DNA of 64,000 nt, taken from positions 151,005 to 215,004 of the forward strand of contig NZ_DDHJ01000010.1 of assembly GCF_002338065.1 (NCBI RefSeq), read 5' to 3'. This document shows, piece after piece, positions 17,994 to 27,189 of the stretch. The notes under the pieces were generated by a model that saw nothing but the letters and a program-made list of their open reading frames with translations, was not told the origin of the DNA and ran no database searches. A program made the translations under genes and the position numbers. Origin of the DNA: Pseudomonas sp. UBA1879. Lineage in GTDB: Bacteria > Pseudomonadota > Gammaproteobacteria > Pseudomonadales > Pseudomonadaceae. Each line of letters begins with the position of its first letter. Positions within the stretch are counted from its first letter, which is position 1.

Positions 17994-18021
17994 AAATGCC
18001 AGGCTTGTGCCTGGCATTTTT
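17994..18021 (+). terminator. Rho-independent terminator of the dnaX-ybaB unit
   Basis: A perfect 11-bp stem AAATGCCAGGC (17994-18004), loop TTGT, and matching arm through 18019 is followed by TTT. Confidence 0.9.
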
Positions 18022-18069
18022 GTATTCACATTTTTTCAGGGAACACCCGACTTCAGGCGTGCGCCTCAC

Positions 18070-18163
18070 CTGTAGGAGTGAGCTTGCTCGCGAAGGCTGA
18101 CGTCCAGACGACGGATCTGCTGTGCATGTACCCACGCATTCGCGAGCACGCTCACTCCCACAG
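18070..18163. repeat. REP doublet, family B
   Basis: TGTAGGAGTGAGCTTGCTCG at the left pairs with CGAGCACGCTCACTCCCACA at the right. The interval up to the oxidoreductase start at 18341 otherwise shows no gene. Confidence 0.8.
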
Positions 18164-18340
18164 ATCCCGATCCCTCCTGCACTGTCGCGGGTGTCATATC
18201 GGGTCTTAAGTGAGGCTCTCGCCGACAAAATCCCACTGCGTTCTGAAGTATTGCGTGTGTCATATTGATCACTGCATTCAACCGAACGCCGCTCGACAGC
18301 CACGGTCTGCTTTCTATAGTCATTCAAGGAGCCGCTTCCG

Positions 18341-19369
18341 ATGTCGCATGAACTGATCCTCAATCAGCGTATCGTCCTGGCCTCGCGTCCCGAAGGCTCA
18401 CCCACGCCAGAGAATTTTCGGCTTGAGCGCGAGGCATTGCCTGACCTGCAAGACGGCCAGGTGCAACTTCGTACCCTTTACCTCTCGCTCGACCCGTACA
18501 TGCGCAGTCGCATGAGCGATGCACCGTCCTATGCGCCGCCGGTGGAAATCGACGGTGTCATGGAAGGCGGCGCGGTGAGCGTGGTCGAGCAGTCTCGCAA
18601 CCCCGCCTTCAAGGAAGGCGATCTGGTGGTGGGGCAGACGGGCTGGCAAAGCCACAGCATTTCCGATGGCAAAAACCTGATGGCCATGCCCAAGGATCTG
18701 CCCAGCCCTTCGATGGCGGTGGGCGTACTGGGCATGCCCGGCATCACCGGCTACATGGGGTTGATGCACATCGGTCAGCCCAAGGCCGGGGAAACCCTGG
18801 TGGTCGCTGCGGCTTCGGGCGCAGTGGGTTCCGTGGTCGGGCAAGTGGCCAAATTGCACGGGCTGCGTGTGGTGGGCATTGCCGGGGGCATCGACAAGTG
18901 TCGCTATGTGATGGACGAACTGGGATTCGATGCATGCATCGACCATAAGAGCCCACATTTTGCCGAGCAGCTCAGCGAGGCCTGCCCCAGCGGCATCGAC
19001 ATCTATTTCGAGCTGGTGGGCGGTAAGATTTTCGAAGCGGTGATCCCGTTACTCAACCAGCATGCCCGCATTCCGCTGTGCGGCCTCATCGCGCAATACA
19101 ACGCCCAGCGCTTGCCAGACGGCCCGAACCACCTGCCGCTGCTGATGCGTACGCTGTTGACCAAACGCGCCCGGATTCAGGCCTTCATCGTTTACGAAGA
19201 GTATTACCACCGTCTGGACGAATTCATGCGTGAGATGGTGCCGTTGGTGAAGGACGGCAAGGTCAAGTTCCGCGAAGATGTGGTTGAGGGACTGGAACAT
19301 GCGCCGGACGCTTTTATCGGCATGCTGGAAGGGAAGAACTTCGGCAAGCTGGTGGTGAAGGTGTCCTAA
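18341..19369 (+). CDS. NADP-dependent oxidoreductase, CurA/YncB-like MDR family
   Basis: A 342-residue zinc-independent medium-chain dehydrogenase/reductase. The early LYLSLDPYMRSRM stretch and the glycine-rich nucleotide-binding segment AASGAVGSVVGQVAKLHG are typical of NADPH-dependent alkenal/one and curcumin reductases. No zinc-ligand cysteines are seen. It probably reduces alpha,beta-unsaturated carbonyls. AAGGAGC precedes the ATG. It stands between ybaB and recR, with its own upstream region beyond a REP doublet. Confidence 0.88.
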   Translation: MSHELILNQRIVLASRPEGSPTPENFRLEREALPDLQDGQVQLRTLYLSLDPYMRSRMSDAPSYAPPVEIDGVMEGGAVSVVEQSRNPAFKEGDLVVGQTGWQSHSISDGKNLMAMPKDLPSPSMAVGVLGMPGITGYMGLMHIGQPKAGETLVVAAASGAVGSVVGQVAKLHGLRVVGIAGGIDKCRYVMDELGFDACIDHKSPHFAEQLSEACPSGIDIYFELVGGKIFEAVIPLLNQHARIPLCGLIAQYNAQRLPDGPNHLPLLMRTLLTKRARIQAFIVYEEYYHRLDEFMREMVPLVKDGKVKFREDVVEGLEHAPDAFIGMLEGKNFGKLVVKVS

Positions 19370-19438
19370 GCGCCATTTGACGCTTGTCAGAGGCGCGGGT
19401 ATAAACCGCGTCTCGTGTTTTTGTGAGACTTTTCTTCA

Positions 19439-20041
19439 ATGAGCTTCAGCCCCTTGATTCGCCAGTTGATCGACTCCCTGCGCATTCTGCCTGGCGTCGG
19501 TCAGAAAACCGCCCAGCGCATGGCGTTGCAGCTGCTCGAACGCGATCGCAGCGGCGGCTCGCGTCTGGCTCAGGCGCTGAGTCAGGCCATGGAAGGGGTC
19601 GGCCATTGCAAACAATGCCGCACGCTGACCGAAGATGAATTGTGCCCGCAGTGTGCCGACAACCGCCGCGACGACACGCTGCTGTGTGTGGTGGAAGGGC
19701 CGATGGATGTATACGCCGTGGAGCAGACCGGTTATCGCGGTCGCTATTTCGTGCTCAAGGGCCACCTGTCGCCGCTCGACGGCCTCGGGCCTGAAGCCAT
19801 CGGCATTCCGCAACTCATGGCACGCATCGAAGAGCAGAACACCTTCACCGAAGTGATCCTCGCCACTAACCCCACCGTCGAAGGCGAAGCGACCGCCCAT
19901 TACATTGCGCAACTGCTGACCGACAAAGGCCTGATCACCTCGCGCATCGCCCACGGTGTACCGCTGGGCGGCGACCTGGAATTGGTGGACGGCGGAACGC
20001 TGGCGCATTCGTTTGCCGGGCGCAAACCCATAAAGCTTTGA
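19439..20041 (+). CDS. recR: Recombination mediator protein RecR
   Basis: A 200-residue protein of normal RecR length. It has the helix-hairpin-helix DNA-binding motif at the start (LRILPGVGQKTAQRMA), a C4 zinc finger (CKQCRTLTEDELCPQC), and the Toprim domain with VVEGPMDVYAVE. With RecF and RecO it loads RecA on gapped DNA. It is part of the conserved dnaX-ybaB-recR group. Confidence 0.97.
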   Translation: MSFSPLIRQLIDSLRILPGVGQKTAQRMALQLLERDRSGGSRLAQALSQAMEGVGHCKQCRTLTEDELCPQCADNRRDDTLLCVVEGPMDVYAVEQTGYRGRYFVLKGHLSPLDGLGPEAIGIPQLMARIEEQNTFTEVILATNPTVEGEATAHYIAQLLTDKGLITSRIAHGVPLGGDLELVDGGTLAHSFAGRKPIKL

Positions 20042-20137
20042 GCTTCAAGCTTCAAGCTACAAGTTAAGAGCTGACCGAGTGACTCAGGGTTACTCGATCA
20101 GCTTGCCGCTTGCAGCTCGAAACTTGCAGCTTAAGAC
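20041..20137. repeat. Intergenic palindromic repeat with central hairpin
   Basis: Copies of the word AGCTTCAAGCTTCAAGCTAC and its degenerate inverted form (GCAGCTCGAAACTTGCAGCTT) flank a hairpin at 20071-20101, CTGACCGAGT facing ACTCGATCAG (nine of ten paired). It lies between the ends of the convergent recR and apt genes and may terminate both. Confidence 0.65.
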
Positions 20138-20144
20138 TTGCCGC

Positions 20145-20678
20145 TCAGAATTGTGTGAGGCAGAACGTCGGGATTTCCATGTCTTCCAGCCGCTGCGAGC
20201 CCCCCAGTTCCGGGAGGTCGATGATGGCGGCGGCTTCGTGAACCTTGGCGCCCATGCGGCGGATCAGATTGGCGGCGGCGACCAGCGTGCCGCCGGTGGC
20301 GATCAAGTCATCGAACATCACCACGGTGTCGCCATCGCACAGGCTGTCGGCGTGGACTTCGAGAAATGCCTCGCCGTATTCGGTCTGATACCCCTCGGCC
20401 AAGACGTCCGCGGGCAACTTGCCCTGTTTACGAAACAGCACCAGCGGTTTGTTCAGTTCGTAGGCGATGATCGACCCGATCAGAAACCCGCGAGCGTCCA
20501 TTGCGCCGACATGGGTGAATTCCGATTCAATGTAACGCTGGACGAAGCTGTCGATCACCAGGCGCAAGGCCTTGGGCGACTGAAACAACGGGGTGATGTC
20601 ACGAAAGATGACGCCGGGCTTTGGAAAGTCCACAACCGGGCGGATGAGGGATTTGAAGCTGAATTCGTCGAAAATCAT
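20145..20678 (-). CDS. apt: Adenine phosphoribosyltransferase
   Basis: A 177-residue purine salvage enzyme making AMP from adenine and PRPP. Visible motifs are RPVVDFPKPGVIFRDITPL at the start, GAMDARGFLIG, the lysine-rich flexible loop FRKQGKLPADV, and the PRPP-binding VVMFDDLIATGGTLVAAANL. ATG 20678 is chosen because it yields the usual family length; CAGGA lies upstream. The longer open frame to 20777 is not conserved in style. It faces recR and lies just downstream of anr. Confidence 0.95.
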   Translation of the reverse strand: MIFDEFSFKSLIRPVVDFPKPGVIFRDITPLFQSPKALRLVIDSFVQRYIESEFTHVGAMDARGFLIGSIIAYELNKPLVLFRKQGKLPADVLAEGYQTEYGEAFLEVHADSLCDGDTVVMFDDLIATGGTLVAAANLIRRMGAKVHEAAAIIDLPELGGSQRLEDMEIPTFCLTQF

Positions 20679-20745
20679 CAAAGGGTCCTGGGCAGGAAGA
20701 CGCGCGCAAAGAGCGTAGTCTAAGCCCGCCCGGACCGGCTTGCCA

Positions 20746-21480
20746 TTAGCTTTCCAACGAACCGCCAGCCAGGGCACACAGCTGGATGGGGTCGAGAATG
20801 CGGATTTCCTTGCCCTCGGCGGAGATCATTTCGTTCTGCTGAAAGCGCGTAAAGACCCGAGAAACCGTCTCCACGGCCAGCCCGAGGTAATTACCGATCT
20901 CGTTGCGCGACATGCTCAGGCGGAATTGATTGGCCGAAAAACCTCGGGCACGGAAACGGGCGGAGAGGTTGACCAGAAAGGTGGCGATTCGCTCATCGGC
21001 GGTCTTTTTCGACAGCAGCAGCATCATCTGCTGATCGTCACGGATTTCCCGGCTCATGACCCGCATCAACTGGCGGCGCAGTTGCGGCAGCTGCACCGAC
21101 AATTCGTCGAGGCGCTCGAAGGGGATTTCGCAGACCGAGGTGGTTTCCATGGCCTGAGCCGAGACGGGGTAGGCCTCCGCGTCCATGCCCGACAACCCGA
21201 CCAGTTCACTGGGCAGGTGAAAACCGGTGAGCTGTTCTTCGCCGCTGTCGCTGAGGCTGAAGGTTTTCAGCGCGCCGGAACGCACGGCGTACACCGAGTC
21301 GAAGCGGTCGCCCTGACGGAACAGAAACTCGCCTTTCTTCAGTGGACGGCCACGTTTGACGATATCGTCCAGTGCGTCCATGTCTTCCATATTCAATGAA
21401 AGTGGGAGGCAGAGCGGGGCCAGACTGCAATCCTTGCAGTGAGCCTGGGTATGAGCGCGCATTTTGACTGGCTCAGACAT
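20746..21480 (-). CDS. anr: FNR-type oxygen-sensing transcriptional regulator Anr
   Basis: A 244-residue CRP/FNR regulator. Cysteines 15, 18, 24 (CKDCSLAPLC) and 117 (SVCEIP) match the ligands of the oxygen-labile [4Fe-4S] cluster in FNR. The cAMP-like beta barrel follows, and the recognition helix carries ETVSR, the FNR specificity residues. It should activate microaerobic and anaerobic genes when oxygen falls. A binding site precedes the adjacent hemN. The start is ATG 21480 with AAGGAA upstream. Location beside hemN and the cco cluster matches other Pseudomonas. Confidence 0.96.
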   Translation of the reverse strand: MSEPVKMRAHTQAHCKDCSLAPLCLPLSLNMEDMDALDDIVKRGRPLKKGEFLFRQGDRFDSVYAVRSGALKTFSLSDSGEEQLTGFHLPSELVGLSGMDAEAYPVSAQAMETTSVCEIPFERLDELSVQLPQLRRQLMRVMSREIRDDQQMMLLLSKKTADERIATFLVNLSARFRARGFSANQFRLSMSRNEIGNYLGLAVETVSRVFTRFQQNEMISAEGKEIRILDPIQLCALAGGSLES

Positions 21481-21601
21481 TGGGGAAATTCCTTGTGAGA
21501 AGACACTTATCAGTCGTAAGGGTAGCCCAAGGCTCAACCTTGCAACCAGCACGCGCCTTCCGTGGCGTGAAAATGATTCCTGCCGACTTAGCGGAAATTT
21601 C

Positions 21602-22984
21602 CTAGATCACTCTGGAAAAACGCTGACGGTTTTGTAAGTCGAGGTAGGCGTCGAACACCATGCACACCGAGCGTACCAGCAGGTGTCCGGCGGGCGTAAC
21701 CCGGATGCCATGGGCGTCAAGGTGGATCAGGCCATCTTTGGCCATGGTTAGGAGTTGGGGCCAAACGTCGCTGAAGTAGCTTCGAAAATGGATACCGAAG
21801 CGGTTCTCGATCACCTCGAAGTCCAGCCTGAAGTGACAGATCAACTGCGCGATAACCGCGCGGCGTATGTGATCGTCGTCATTGCACACCAGCCCACGTT
21901 TTGTCGCCAGTTGGTCGCTGGCCAGCGCGGTTTGGTAGTCGGCCAGGTCGCTGCTGTTTTGCGCGTACAGATCGCCGATCTGGCTGATGGCTGACACGCC
22001 GAGGCCGATCAGATCGCAATGACCGTGAGTGGTGTAACCCTGAAAGTTGCGTTGCAGCGTGCCTTCTTCCTGGGCGATGGCCAGGTCGTCGTCGGGCAGT
22101 GCGAAGTGGTCCATGCCGATGTAGCGATAACCGGCGCCGGTCAGCTGTTCGACGGTGCGCTGCAGCATCTTCAATTTGTGCTCAGCGCTCGGCAGTTGCG
22201 CGGTGTCGATGCGCCGCTGCGGCATGAAGCGCTCAGGCAAGTGCGCGTAATTGAACACCGACAGGCGGTCGGGTTGCAGGGCGATGACCTCATCCACCGT
22301 GCGCGCGAAGCCGTCGGGCGTCTGCAAAGGCAGGCCGTAGATCAGGTCAATGTTGATGGAGCGGAATTGCAGCGTGCGTGCCGCTTCGACGATGGCGCGG
22401 GTTTCGTCGAGACTTTGCAGACGATTGATGGCCCGCTGCACCAGCGGATCAAGGTCTTGCACACCTAGGCTGACGCGGTTGAACCCCAGTTCGCGGAGCA
22501 GGCCCATGGTGGACCAGTCGGCTTCGCGGGGGTCGATTTCGATGCTGTAGTCGCCGGTGTGATCGTCCAACAGGGTGAAATGCTTGCGCAGCTGTGCCAT
22601 CAACTGACGCAGTTCGGCATGGCTGAGAAACGTCGGTGTGCCGCCGCCGAAATGCAGTTGCTCCACCACCTGCCGTTCGTCGACGTGGCAGGCGACCATC
22701 TGGATTTCCTGCTCCAGGCGCTGCAAATACGCCAGCGCCCGACCCCGGTCCTTGGTGACGACCTTGTTGCAGGCGCAGTAGTAGCAAATGTTGGCGCAGA
22801 ACGGGATGTGCACGTACAGCGACAACGGACGCGCCCCTTTGCGGCTTTCGCGCAAGGCATGCAGCAGATCGAACGCGCCAACCTGATTATGAAATTGCAC
22901 CGCCGTGGGGTAGGACGTGTAACGCGGTCCTGTCAGATCGTGGCGGCGGATGAGGTCTGAGTCCCAACGAAGGTCGTCGAGCAT
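21602..22984 (-). CDS. hemN: Oxygen-independent coproporphyrinogen III oxidase
   Basis: A 460-residue radical SAM enzyme that makes protoporphyrinogen IX without oxygen. The cluster motif is CANICYYC (C63, C67, C70). HFGGGTPTFL and the C-terminal HemN domain are present. Length matches E. coli HemN. It supplies haem to the cbb3 oxidase encoded next to it when oxygen is scarce. An Anr/FNR box is centred about 68 bases upstream of the start. Confidence 0.96.
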   Translation of the reverse strand: MLDDLRWDSDLIRRHDLTGPRYTSYPTAVQFHNQVGAFDLLHALRESRKGARPLSLYVHIPFCANICYYCACNKVVTKDRGRALAYLQRLEQEIQMVACHVDERQVVEQLHFGGGTPTFLSHAELRQLMAQLRKHFTLLDDHTGDYSIEIDPREADWSTMGLLRELGFNRVSLGVQDLDPLVQRAINRLQSLDETRAIVEAARTLQFRSINIDLIYGLPLQTPDGFARTVDEVIALQPDRLSVFNYAHLPERFMPQRRIDTAQLPSAEHKLKMLQRTVEQLTGAGYRYIGMDHFALPDDDLAIAQEEGTLQRNFQGYTTHGHCDLIGLGVSAISQIGDLYAQNSSDLADYQTALASDQLATKRGLVCNDDDHIRRAVIAQLICHFRLDFEVIENRFGIHFRSYFSDVWPQLLTMAKDGLIHLDAHGIRVTPAGHLLVRSVCMVFDAYLDLQNRQRFSRVI

Positions 22985-23045
22985 GCGGGTCGTCCCGGGA
23001 AGGTTGGCGTTAAAGGCAGTTTAAGGACGGCGGGACGAGGGTTTA

Positions 23046-23059
23046 TTGATCTGGGTCAA
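23046..23059. promoter_or_regulatory. Anr/FNR box upstream of hemN
   Basis: TTGATCTGGGTCAA matches the FNR consensus TTGATnnnnATCAA in nine of ten defined bases. It lies 62-75 bases upstream of the hemN start codon, next to the anr gene. Confidence 0.75.
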
Positions 23060-23130
23060 TGGCGCTCGTAGGCGAAAGTGAAGGATGGTGTTGTTCCTTT
23101 GGGGGATCCGGGTTCAGTGAGGCGTGATAA

Positions 23131-23823
23131 CTAGTGCCCCATCAACCAATGCTGATGCGGCCCCGGCAAGGTCCACAGCCCGAACAGCATCACCAGCAAC
23201 CCGCCGACGATCCGAATGCCGCGTTTGCGCAGCAGCGCAGTCGTGCGTTCGGCGGCCAGCCCTGTGGCCAGCAAAACCGGCCAGGTGCCGACACCGAACG
23301 CCAGCATCAACACCGCGCTGTGCAGCGCATTGCCCTGACTGGCCGACCACAGCAGCGTGCTGTAGACCAACCCGCACGGCAGCCAGCCCCACAATGCGCC
23401 AAGCAGCAACGCCCTCGGCAAGCTCGTCACCGGCAGCGTCCGACTCGCCACTGGCTGAACGTATCGCCACAGCCATCGGCCGAGCCCTTCGATGCGGGTC
23501 AAGCCACTCCACCAGCCCGCCAGGTACAGGCCCATGCACATCAGCAACAGCGCTGCGACTACCCGCAGCAGCATGGCCGCAGGACTGTTGGCGACAGCCC
23601 AGCCGGCCAGCCCGATCAGCAAACCGGCGCAGGCGTAGCTGAAAATGCGCCCCAGGTTGTAGGCCAGCAGCAGGCGAAAGCGTCGGCTGCGCTGCTCTTT
23701 GGGGATGGCCAACGTCAATGCACCCATCAGTCCGCCGCACATGCCCAGGCAGTGACCGCCGCCGAGCAGGCCGAGGATCAGGGCGGAGACGAGTTGGGGG
23801 AGGAGGTCAGGCATGGGCGGCAT
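23131..23823 (-). CDS. TauE/SafE-like (sulfite exporter family) membrane protein
   Basis: A 230-residue protein with about six hydrophobic segments. It has paired glycine-rich repeats: LILGLLGGGHCLGMCGG near the N-terminus and LLGALWGWLPCGLVYS after the midpoint. The HCLGMCGG motif is characteristic of the DsbD-like/UPF TauE-SafE branch near cytochrome genes. It lies between hemN and ccoS as in other Pseudomonas, so a role in copper or oxidase assembly is plausible but not shown. Confidence 0.82.
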   Translation of the reverse strand: MPPMPDLLPQLVSALILGLLGGGHCLGMCGGLMGALTLAIPKEQRSRRFRLLLAYNLGRIFSYACAGLLIGLAGWAVANSPAAMLLRVVAALLLMCMGLYLAGWWSGLTRIEGLGRWLWRYVQPVASRTLPVTSLPRALLLGALWGWLPCGLVYSTLLWSASQGNALHSAVLMLAFGVGTWPVLLATGLAAERTTALLRKRGIRIVGGLLVMLFGLWTLPGPHQHWLMGH

Positions 23824-23849
23824 CTGGTGTTTTTAGGGTGAGCACACAA

Positions 23850-23924
23850 ACGCTATCGCGAGCAAGCTCACGGCTACAGGAGACCGCATAACTCTGTAGG
23901 CGTGAGCTTGCTCGCGATAGCGAC
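23850..23924. repeat. REP doublet, family B
   Basis: CGCTATCGCGAGCAAGCTCA at the left is the near-perfect reverse complement of TGAGCTTGCTCGCGATAGCG at the right, between the TauE-like gene and ccoS. Confidence 0.85.
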
Positions 23925-23952
23925 GTTGAATGCACCTCAACCTCTGAACTGT

Positions 23953-24162
23953 TCACCCGATCTTCTTCTCACTCGGAACCGCTTTCCCCAACGCCTCGTC
24001 CACCCCGGCCTGGTGACTCGGATCCTGATCGTCGAACAAGATGCTGTGCGCCGGCCCGTCCAGATCGTCGTATTGACCACTGTCCACGGCCCAGAAAAAC
24101 ACGTAGATCGCTACCGCGACGATCAGCAGGGCCACCGGAATCATGATGTAGAGCGCGGGCAT
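23953..24162 (-). CDS. ccoS: cbb3-type oxidase assembly protein CcoS
   Basis: A 69-residue protein with a single N-terminal membrane helix (MPALYIMIPVALLIVAVAIY) and then the CcoS signature FFWAVDSGQYDDLDGPAHSI. It helps insert haem and copper cofactors into cbb3 oxidase. ATG 24162, behind GGAGG, gives the standard length. It follows ccoI by 17 bases, in the usual ccoGHIS order. Confidence 0.95.
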   Translation of the reverse strand: MPALYIMIPVALLIVAVAIYVFFWAVDSGQYDDLDGPAHSILFDDQDPSHQAGVDEALGKAVPSEKKIG

Positions 24163-24179
24163 CGAACCTCCGGAATGCG

Positions 24180-26633
24180 TTACACAGGCGATGCGCGTGG
24201 ATGGCCCGTCGCGACAGTCGCGGCGGCGGTGGCCTTGATCCGCGTCAGACGCAGCGCATTGAGCACGACCATCAGCGAACTGACTGACATGCCCGCTGCC
24301 GCCCACAGCGGCGTGATCCAGCCCAGCGCGGCGAAGGGCAACATGACGCCATTGTACAGACCGGCCCAGATCAGGTTCTCGACAATCACGCGCCGAGTGC
24401 GACGAGCCAGATCGAAGGCCTGCACCAGCGCTGGCAAGCGGTTCGACAGCAGCACCGCGTCAGCGCTGGTCTTGGCCAGATCGGTGGCTGAGCCCATGGC
24501 CACGCTGATGTCGGCCGCCGCCAGCACTGGCACGTCGTTAACCCCGTCACCGAGCATCAATACCGTGCGACCCTCGGCCCTGAGCTGCTGCAGCAAGCGC
24601 AGTTTGTCCTCCGGACGCAGGCTGCCGTGGGCCTCGTCGATCTTCAGCTGCGCCGCGACGCTCGCGACCATCGGCGAGCTGTCACCCGAGAGCAACAGCG
24701 TCTTCCAGCCGCGCCGCTTACAGGCGTCGATCAAGGTTGCCGCGTCATCGCGCAAGCGGTCATCCAACACCAGCCACGCCAGCGCTTGCTGCTGATCGCC
24801 CAGCAGCAGCCATTGCCCCGACTCGTCCGGCATCATGGGCACGGCGCTGGCGCTCAGGTCGCAGACGAAACGCGGCTCGCCGATCCGCAAACGACGGCCT
24901 TCCACGCGGCCTTCGAGCCCACGGCCGGGTGTATTCAGCACCTGTTGCGCAGTTAGCTCAGTGCTGCCAAATGCGCGAGCGATGGGGTGTTCGGAATGGC
25001 GCTCCAGCGCGGCCGCCATTGCCAGGCAATCGTCACTGCCCACCGAGCCGAGCGGGTGAACGGCTTTAAGGGTGAGACGGCCCTCGGTGAGAGTGCCGGT
25101 CTTGTCGAAGATCACGGTGTCGATGCGGTTCAGCCCTTCGAGGACATGTCCGCGGGTCAGCAACAGACCGATGCCATGCAGCGTGCCGGTGGCCGTGGTC
25201 AGCGCGGTCGGCGTGGCCAGCGACAAGGCGCAGGGGCAGGTCGCGACCAGCATCGCCAGCACGATCCAGAACGCTCGCTGCGGGTCCAGTTGCCACCACA
25301 ACAGGCCGATACCCGTAGCGAGCACCAGCGAGATCAGCAGGAACCACTGGGCGGCACGGTCGGCAATTTGAGCGGTTCGGGGCTTTTCCGACTGCGCCCG
25401 GTCGAGGAGGCGAACGATCGCAGACAGCCGCGTGTCATGCCCCAGCGCCAGGACTTCGATGACTAGCGGGCTGTCGACGTTGAGGGTGCCCGCCGTCACG
25501 GCGTCGCCCGTCACCCGCGCTTGGGGCAGGTATTCCCCGGTCAGCAGCGATTCATCGACGCTTGACTGCCCGTCCACGATACGCCCGTCGGCCGGCAACA
25601 CCGCGCCCGGATGCACCTGCAGGCGATCATGCAGGCGCAATTCGCTCAGTAAAATACGTTCGCTTTGGCCATCTTCATTGAGGCGCAAACAGGACGCGGG
25701 CAGCAGATTGACCAACTGTGCGGTCGCAGCGGCGGTGCGCTCCCGGGCACGGCGTTCCAGATAGCGTCCGGCCAGCAAGAACAGCGCGAACATGCCCACG
25801 GCATCGAAGTACAGCTCGCCGACGCCGGTGATTGCGGTCCAGATCCCGGCGAGATAGGCCATGCCGATCGCCAGCGACACCGAAACGTCCATCGTCAAAT
25901 AACGGGTCCGCAGGTCGCGCAAGGCGCCTTTGAAAAAGGGCGTGCAGCTGTAAAACACGATGGGGGTCGTCAGAAACATCGCCACCCAACGCAGGATCGT
26001 GTGCATCTCGGGGCTCAGGTCGATGTTGAATTCCGGCCATGTGGCCATGTTCGCCATCATCGCCTGAAACCACAGCAATCCAGCCACGCCCAGTTGGCGC
26101 ACGCTTCGGCGGTTTTCCTGGGCGAGCCGCTCGGTGGCGTGATCCGCCTGGTAGGGGTGCGCGGCGTAGCCGATGCTGCGCACTTGCTGCATGACCTGAC
26201 TCAAGGGCAGGTCGCTGTCATTCCAGCGTAGGTGCAGGCGGTGAGTGGACAGGTTAAGCCGCGCTTCAACGACCGCAGGCAGAGTGCGCAAATGACGCTC
26301 GATCAACCAGCCGCAGGCGGCACAGCTGATGCCTTCGATCAGCAACGTGGTGTCGGCCAGATGTGCGTCGTGGCGCACGAAGGGCGCTTGCACATCGGGG
26401 CGATCATAAAGCGCCTGTTCGTCCGCTAGCTGCGTAGGCAATGTCCGAGGATTGGTCGAGGCTTCGCTGCGATGGCTGTAGTAGCTTTCCAACCCGCCAG
26501 CAACGATGGCCTGCGCGACCGCCTGGCAGCCAGGGCAGCAAAACGCACGGTTTTCGCCCAGTACGCTCGCGTTGAACCGTCCGCCACGGGGGACCGGGAG
26601 GGCGCAGTGATAGCAGGGAATGGGTGCGTTCAC
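24180..26633 (-). CDS. ccoI: Copper-exporting P1B-type ATPase for cbb3 oxidase assembly
   Basis: An 817-residue P-type ATPase that moves copper across the inner membrane for the CcoN binuclear centre. The N-terminus has an extra cysteine domain (PCYHC, FCCPGC) and an HMA domain with GISCAACGW (104-107). Membrane helix 6 has the CPC motif in ATCPCALSL, followed by DKTGTLTEG, EHPIARAFG and GDGVNDVPVLA. The start is GTG 26633, one base after the ccoH stop (TGACGTG), so translation is probably coupled. The frame to 26804 overlaps ccoH and is not used. Confidence 0.95.
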   Translation of the reverse strand: MNAPIPCYHCALPVPRGGRFNASVLGENRAFCCPGCQAVAQAIVAGGLESYYSHRSEASTNPRTLPTQLADEQALYDRPDVQAPFVRHDAHLADTTLLIEGISCAACGWLIERHLRTLPAVVEARLNLSTHRLHLRWNDSDLPLSQVMQQVRSIGYAAHPYQADHATERLAQENRRSVRQLGVAGLLWFQAMMANMATWPEFNIDLSPEMHTILRWVAMFLTTPIVFYSCTPFFKGALRDLRTRYLTMDVSVSLAIGMAYLAGIWTAITGVGELYFDAVGMFALFLLAGRYLERRARERTAAATAQLVNLLPASCLRLNEDGQSERILLSELRLHDRLQVHPGAVLPADGRIVDGQSSVDESLLTGEYLPQARVTGDAVTAGTLNVDSPLVIEVLALGHDTRLSAIVRLLDRAQSEKPRTAQIADRAAQWFLLISLVLATGIGLLWWQLDPQRAFWIVLAMLVATCPCALSLATPTALTTATGTLHGIGLLLTRGHVLEGLNRIDTVIFDKTGTLTEGRLTLKAVHPLGSVGSDDCLAMAAALERHSEHPIARAFGSTELTAQQVLNTPGRGLEGRVEGRRLRIGEPRFVCDLSASAVPMMPDESGQWLLLGDQQQALAWLVLDDRLRDDAATLIDACKRRGWKTLLLSGDSSPMVASVAAQLKIDEAHGSLRPEDKLRLLQQLRAEGRTVLMLGDGVNDVPVLAAADISVAMGSATDLAKTSADAVLLSNRLPALVQAFDLARRTRRVIVENLIWAGLYNGVMLPFAALGWITPLWAAAGMSVSSLMVVLNALRLTRIKATAAATVATGHPRASPV

Positions 26634-26634
26634 G

Positions 26635-27177
26635 TCATCCCTTCTTCGGCGCCTCGGCACCCTGGATCGGCTCGTCGCCGAGAACCAGATCCTTGTCGCG
26701 GGTGATGGCTTCTTCTTCGAACAGGCGCCAGGTCCGGCTGTTTTCCACGCCCAGCAACTCCACGAAGCGCCGCCCTTCGATCCGGTCCCCGAGCTGCCCG
26801 ACATAGCGCCCCGGCTCGGCGGCGACCCGCGCGAGCACCAGCTTGCGGTCTTTCTCCGGTTGGGTCGGGGAGATCAGGTTAAGGATCAGGGTTTCCGGCT
26901 GGGTGTTGCCGGTCAGGCGCAGATTCGCTTCGCCGGTCAGGTCGTCCAGACTTACGGTGGCGCGCAGTTTCAGGGTTTGCGCGAATAGCTCGCGGTCCAA
27001 CGAGCGGTTGATGCCTTTGCCAGCCTCGTAATAATTGTCGCTGACCAAGTTGTCCGGGTGCGTCACGGCAATGGTCACCATCGACAGCGTGAGGGTCACC
27101 GAACAGGCCAGAATGCCGATGATGATCCATGGCCAGAGATGCTTGTACCATGGGTTCGGAGCGGTTGTTGCGATCAT
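26635..27177 (-). CDS. ccoH: CcoH/FixH oxidase assembly protein
   Basis: A 180-residue protein with one N-terminal membrane helix (LWPWIIIGILACSVTLTL) and a periplasmic beta-rich FixH domain beginning VTHPDNLVSDNYYEAGKGIN. It supports maturation of cbb3 oxidase with CcoI and CcoG. It starts 12 bases after ccoG and ends at the start of ccoI. Confidence 0.94.
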   Translation of the reverse strand: MIATTAPNPWYKHLWPWIIIGILACSVTLTLSMVTIAVTHPDNLVSDNYYEAGKGINRSLDRELFAQTLKLRATVSLDDLTGEANLRLTGNTQPETLILNLISPTQPEKDRKLVLARVAAEPGRYVGQLGDRIEGRRFVELLGVENSRTWRLFEEEAITRDKDLVLGDEPIQGAEAPKKG

Positions 27178-27189
27178 GTCTGCGTTCTC

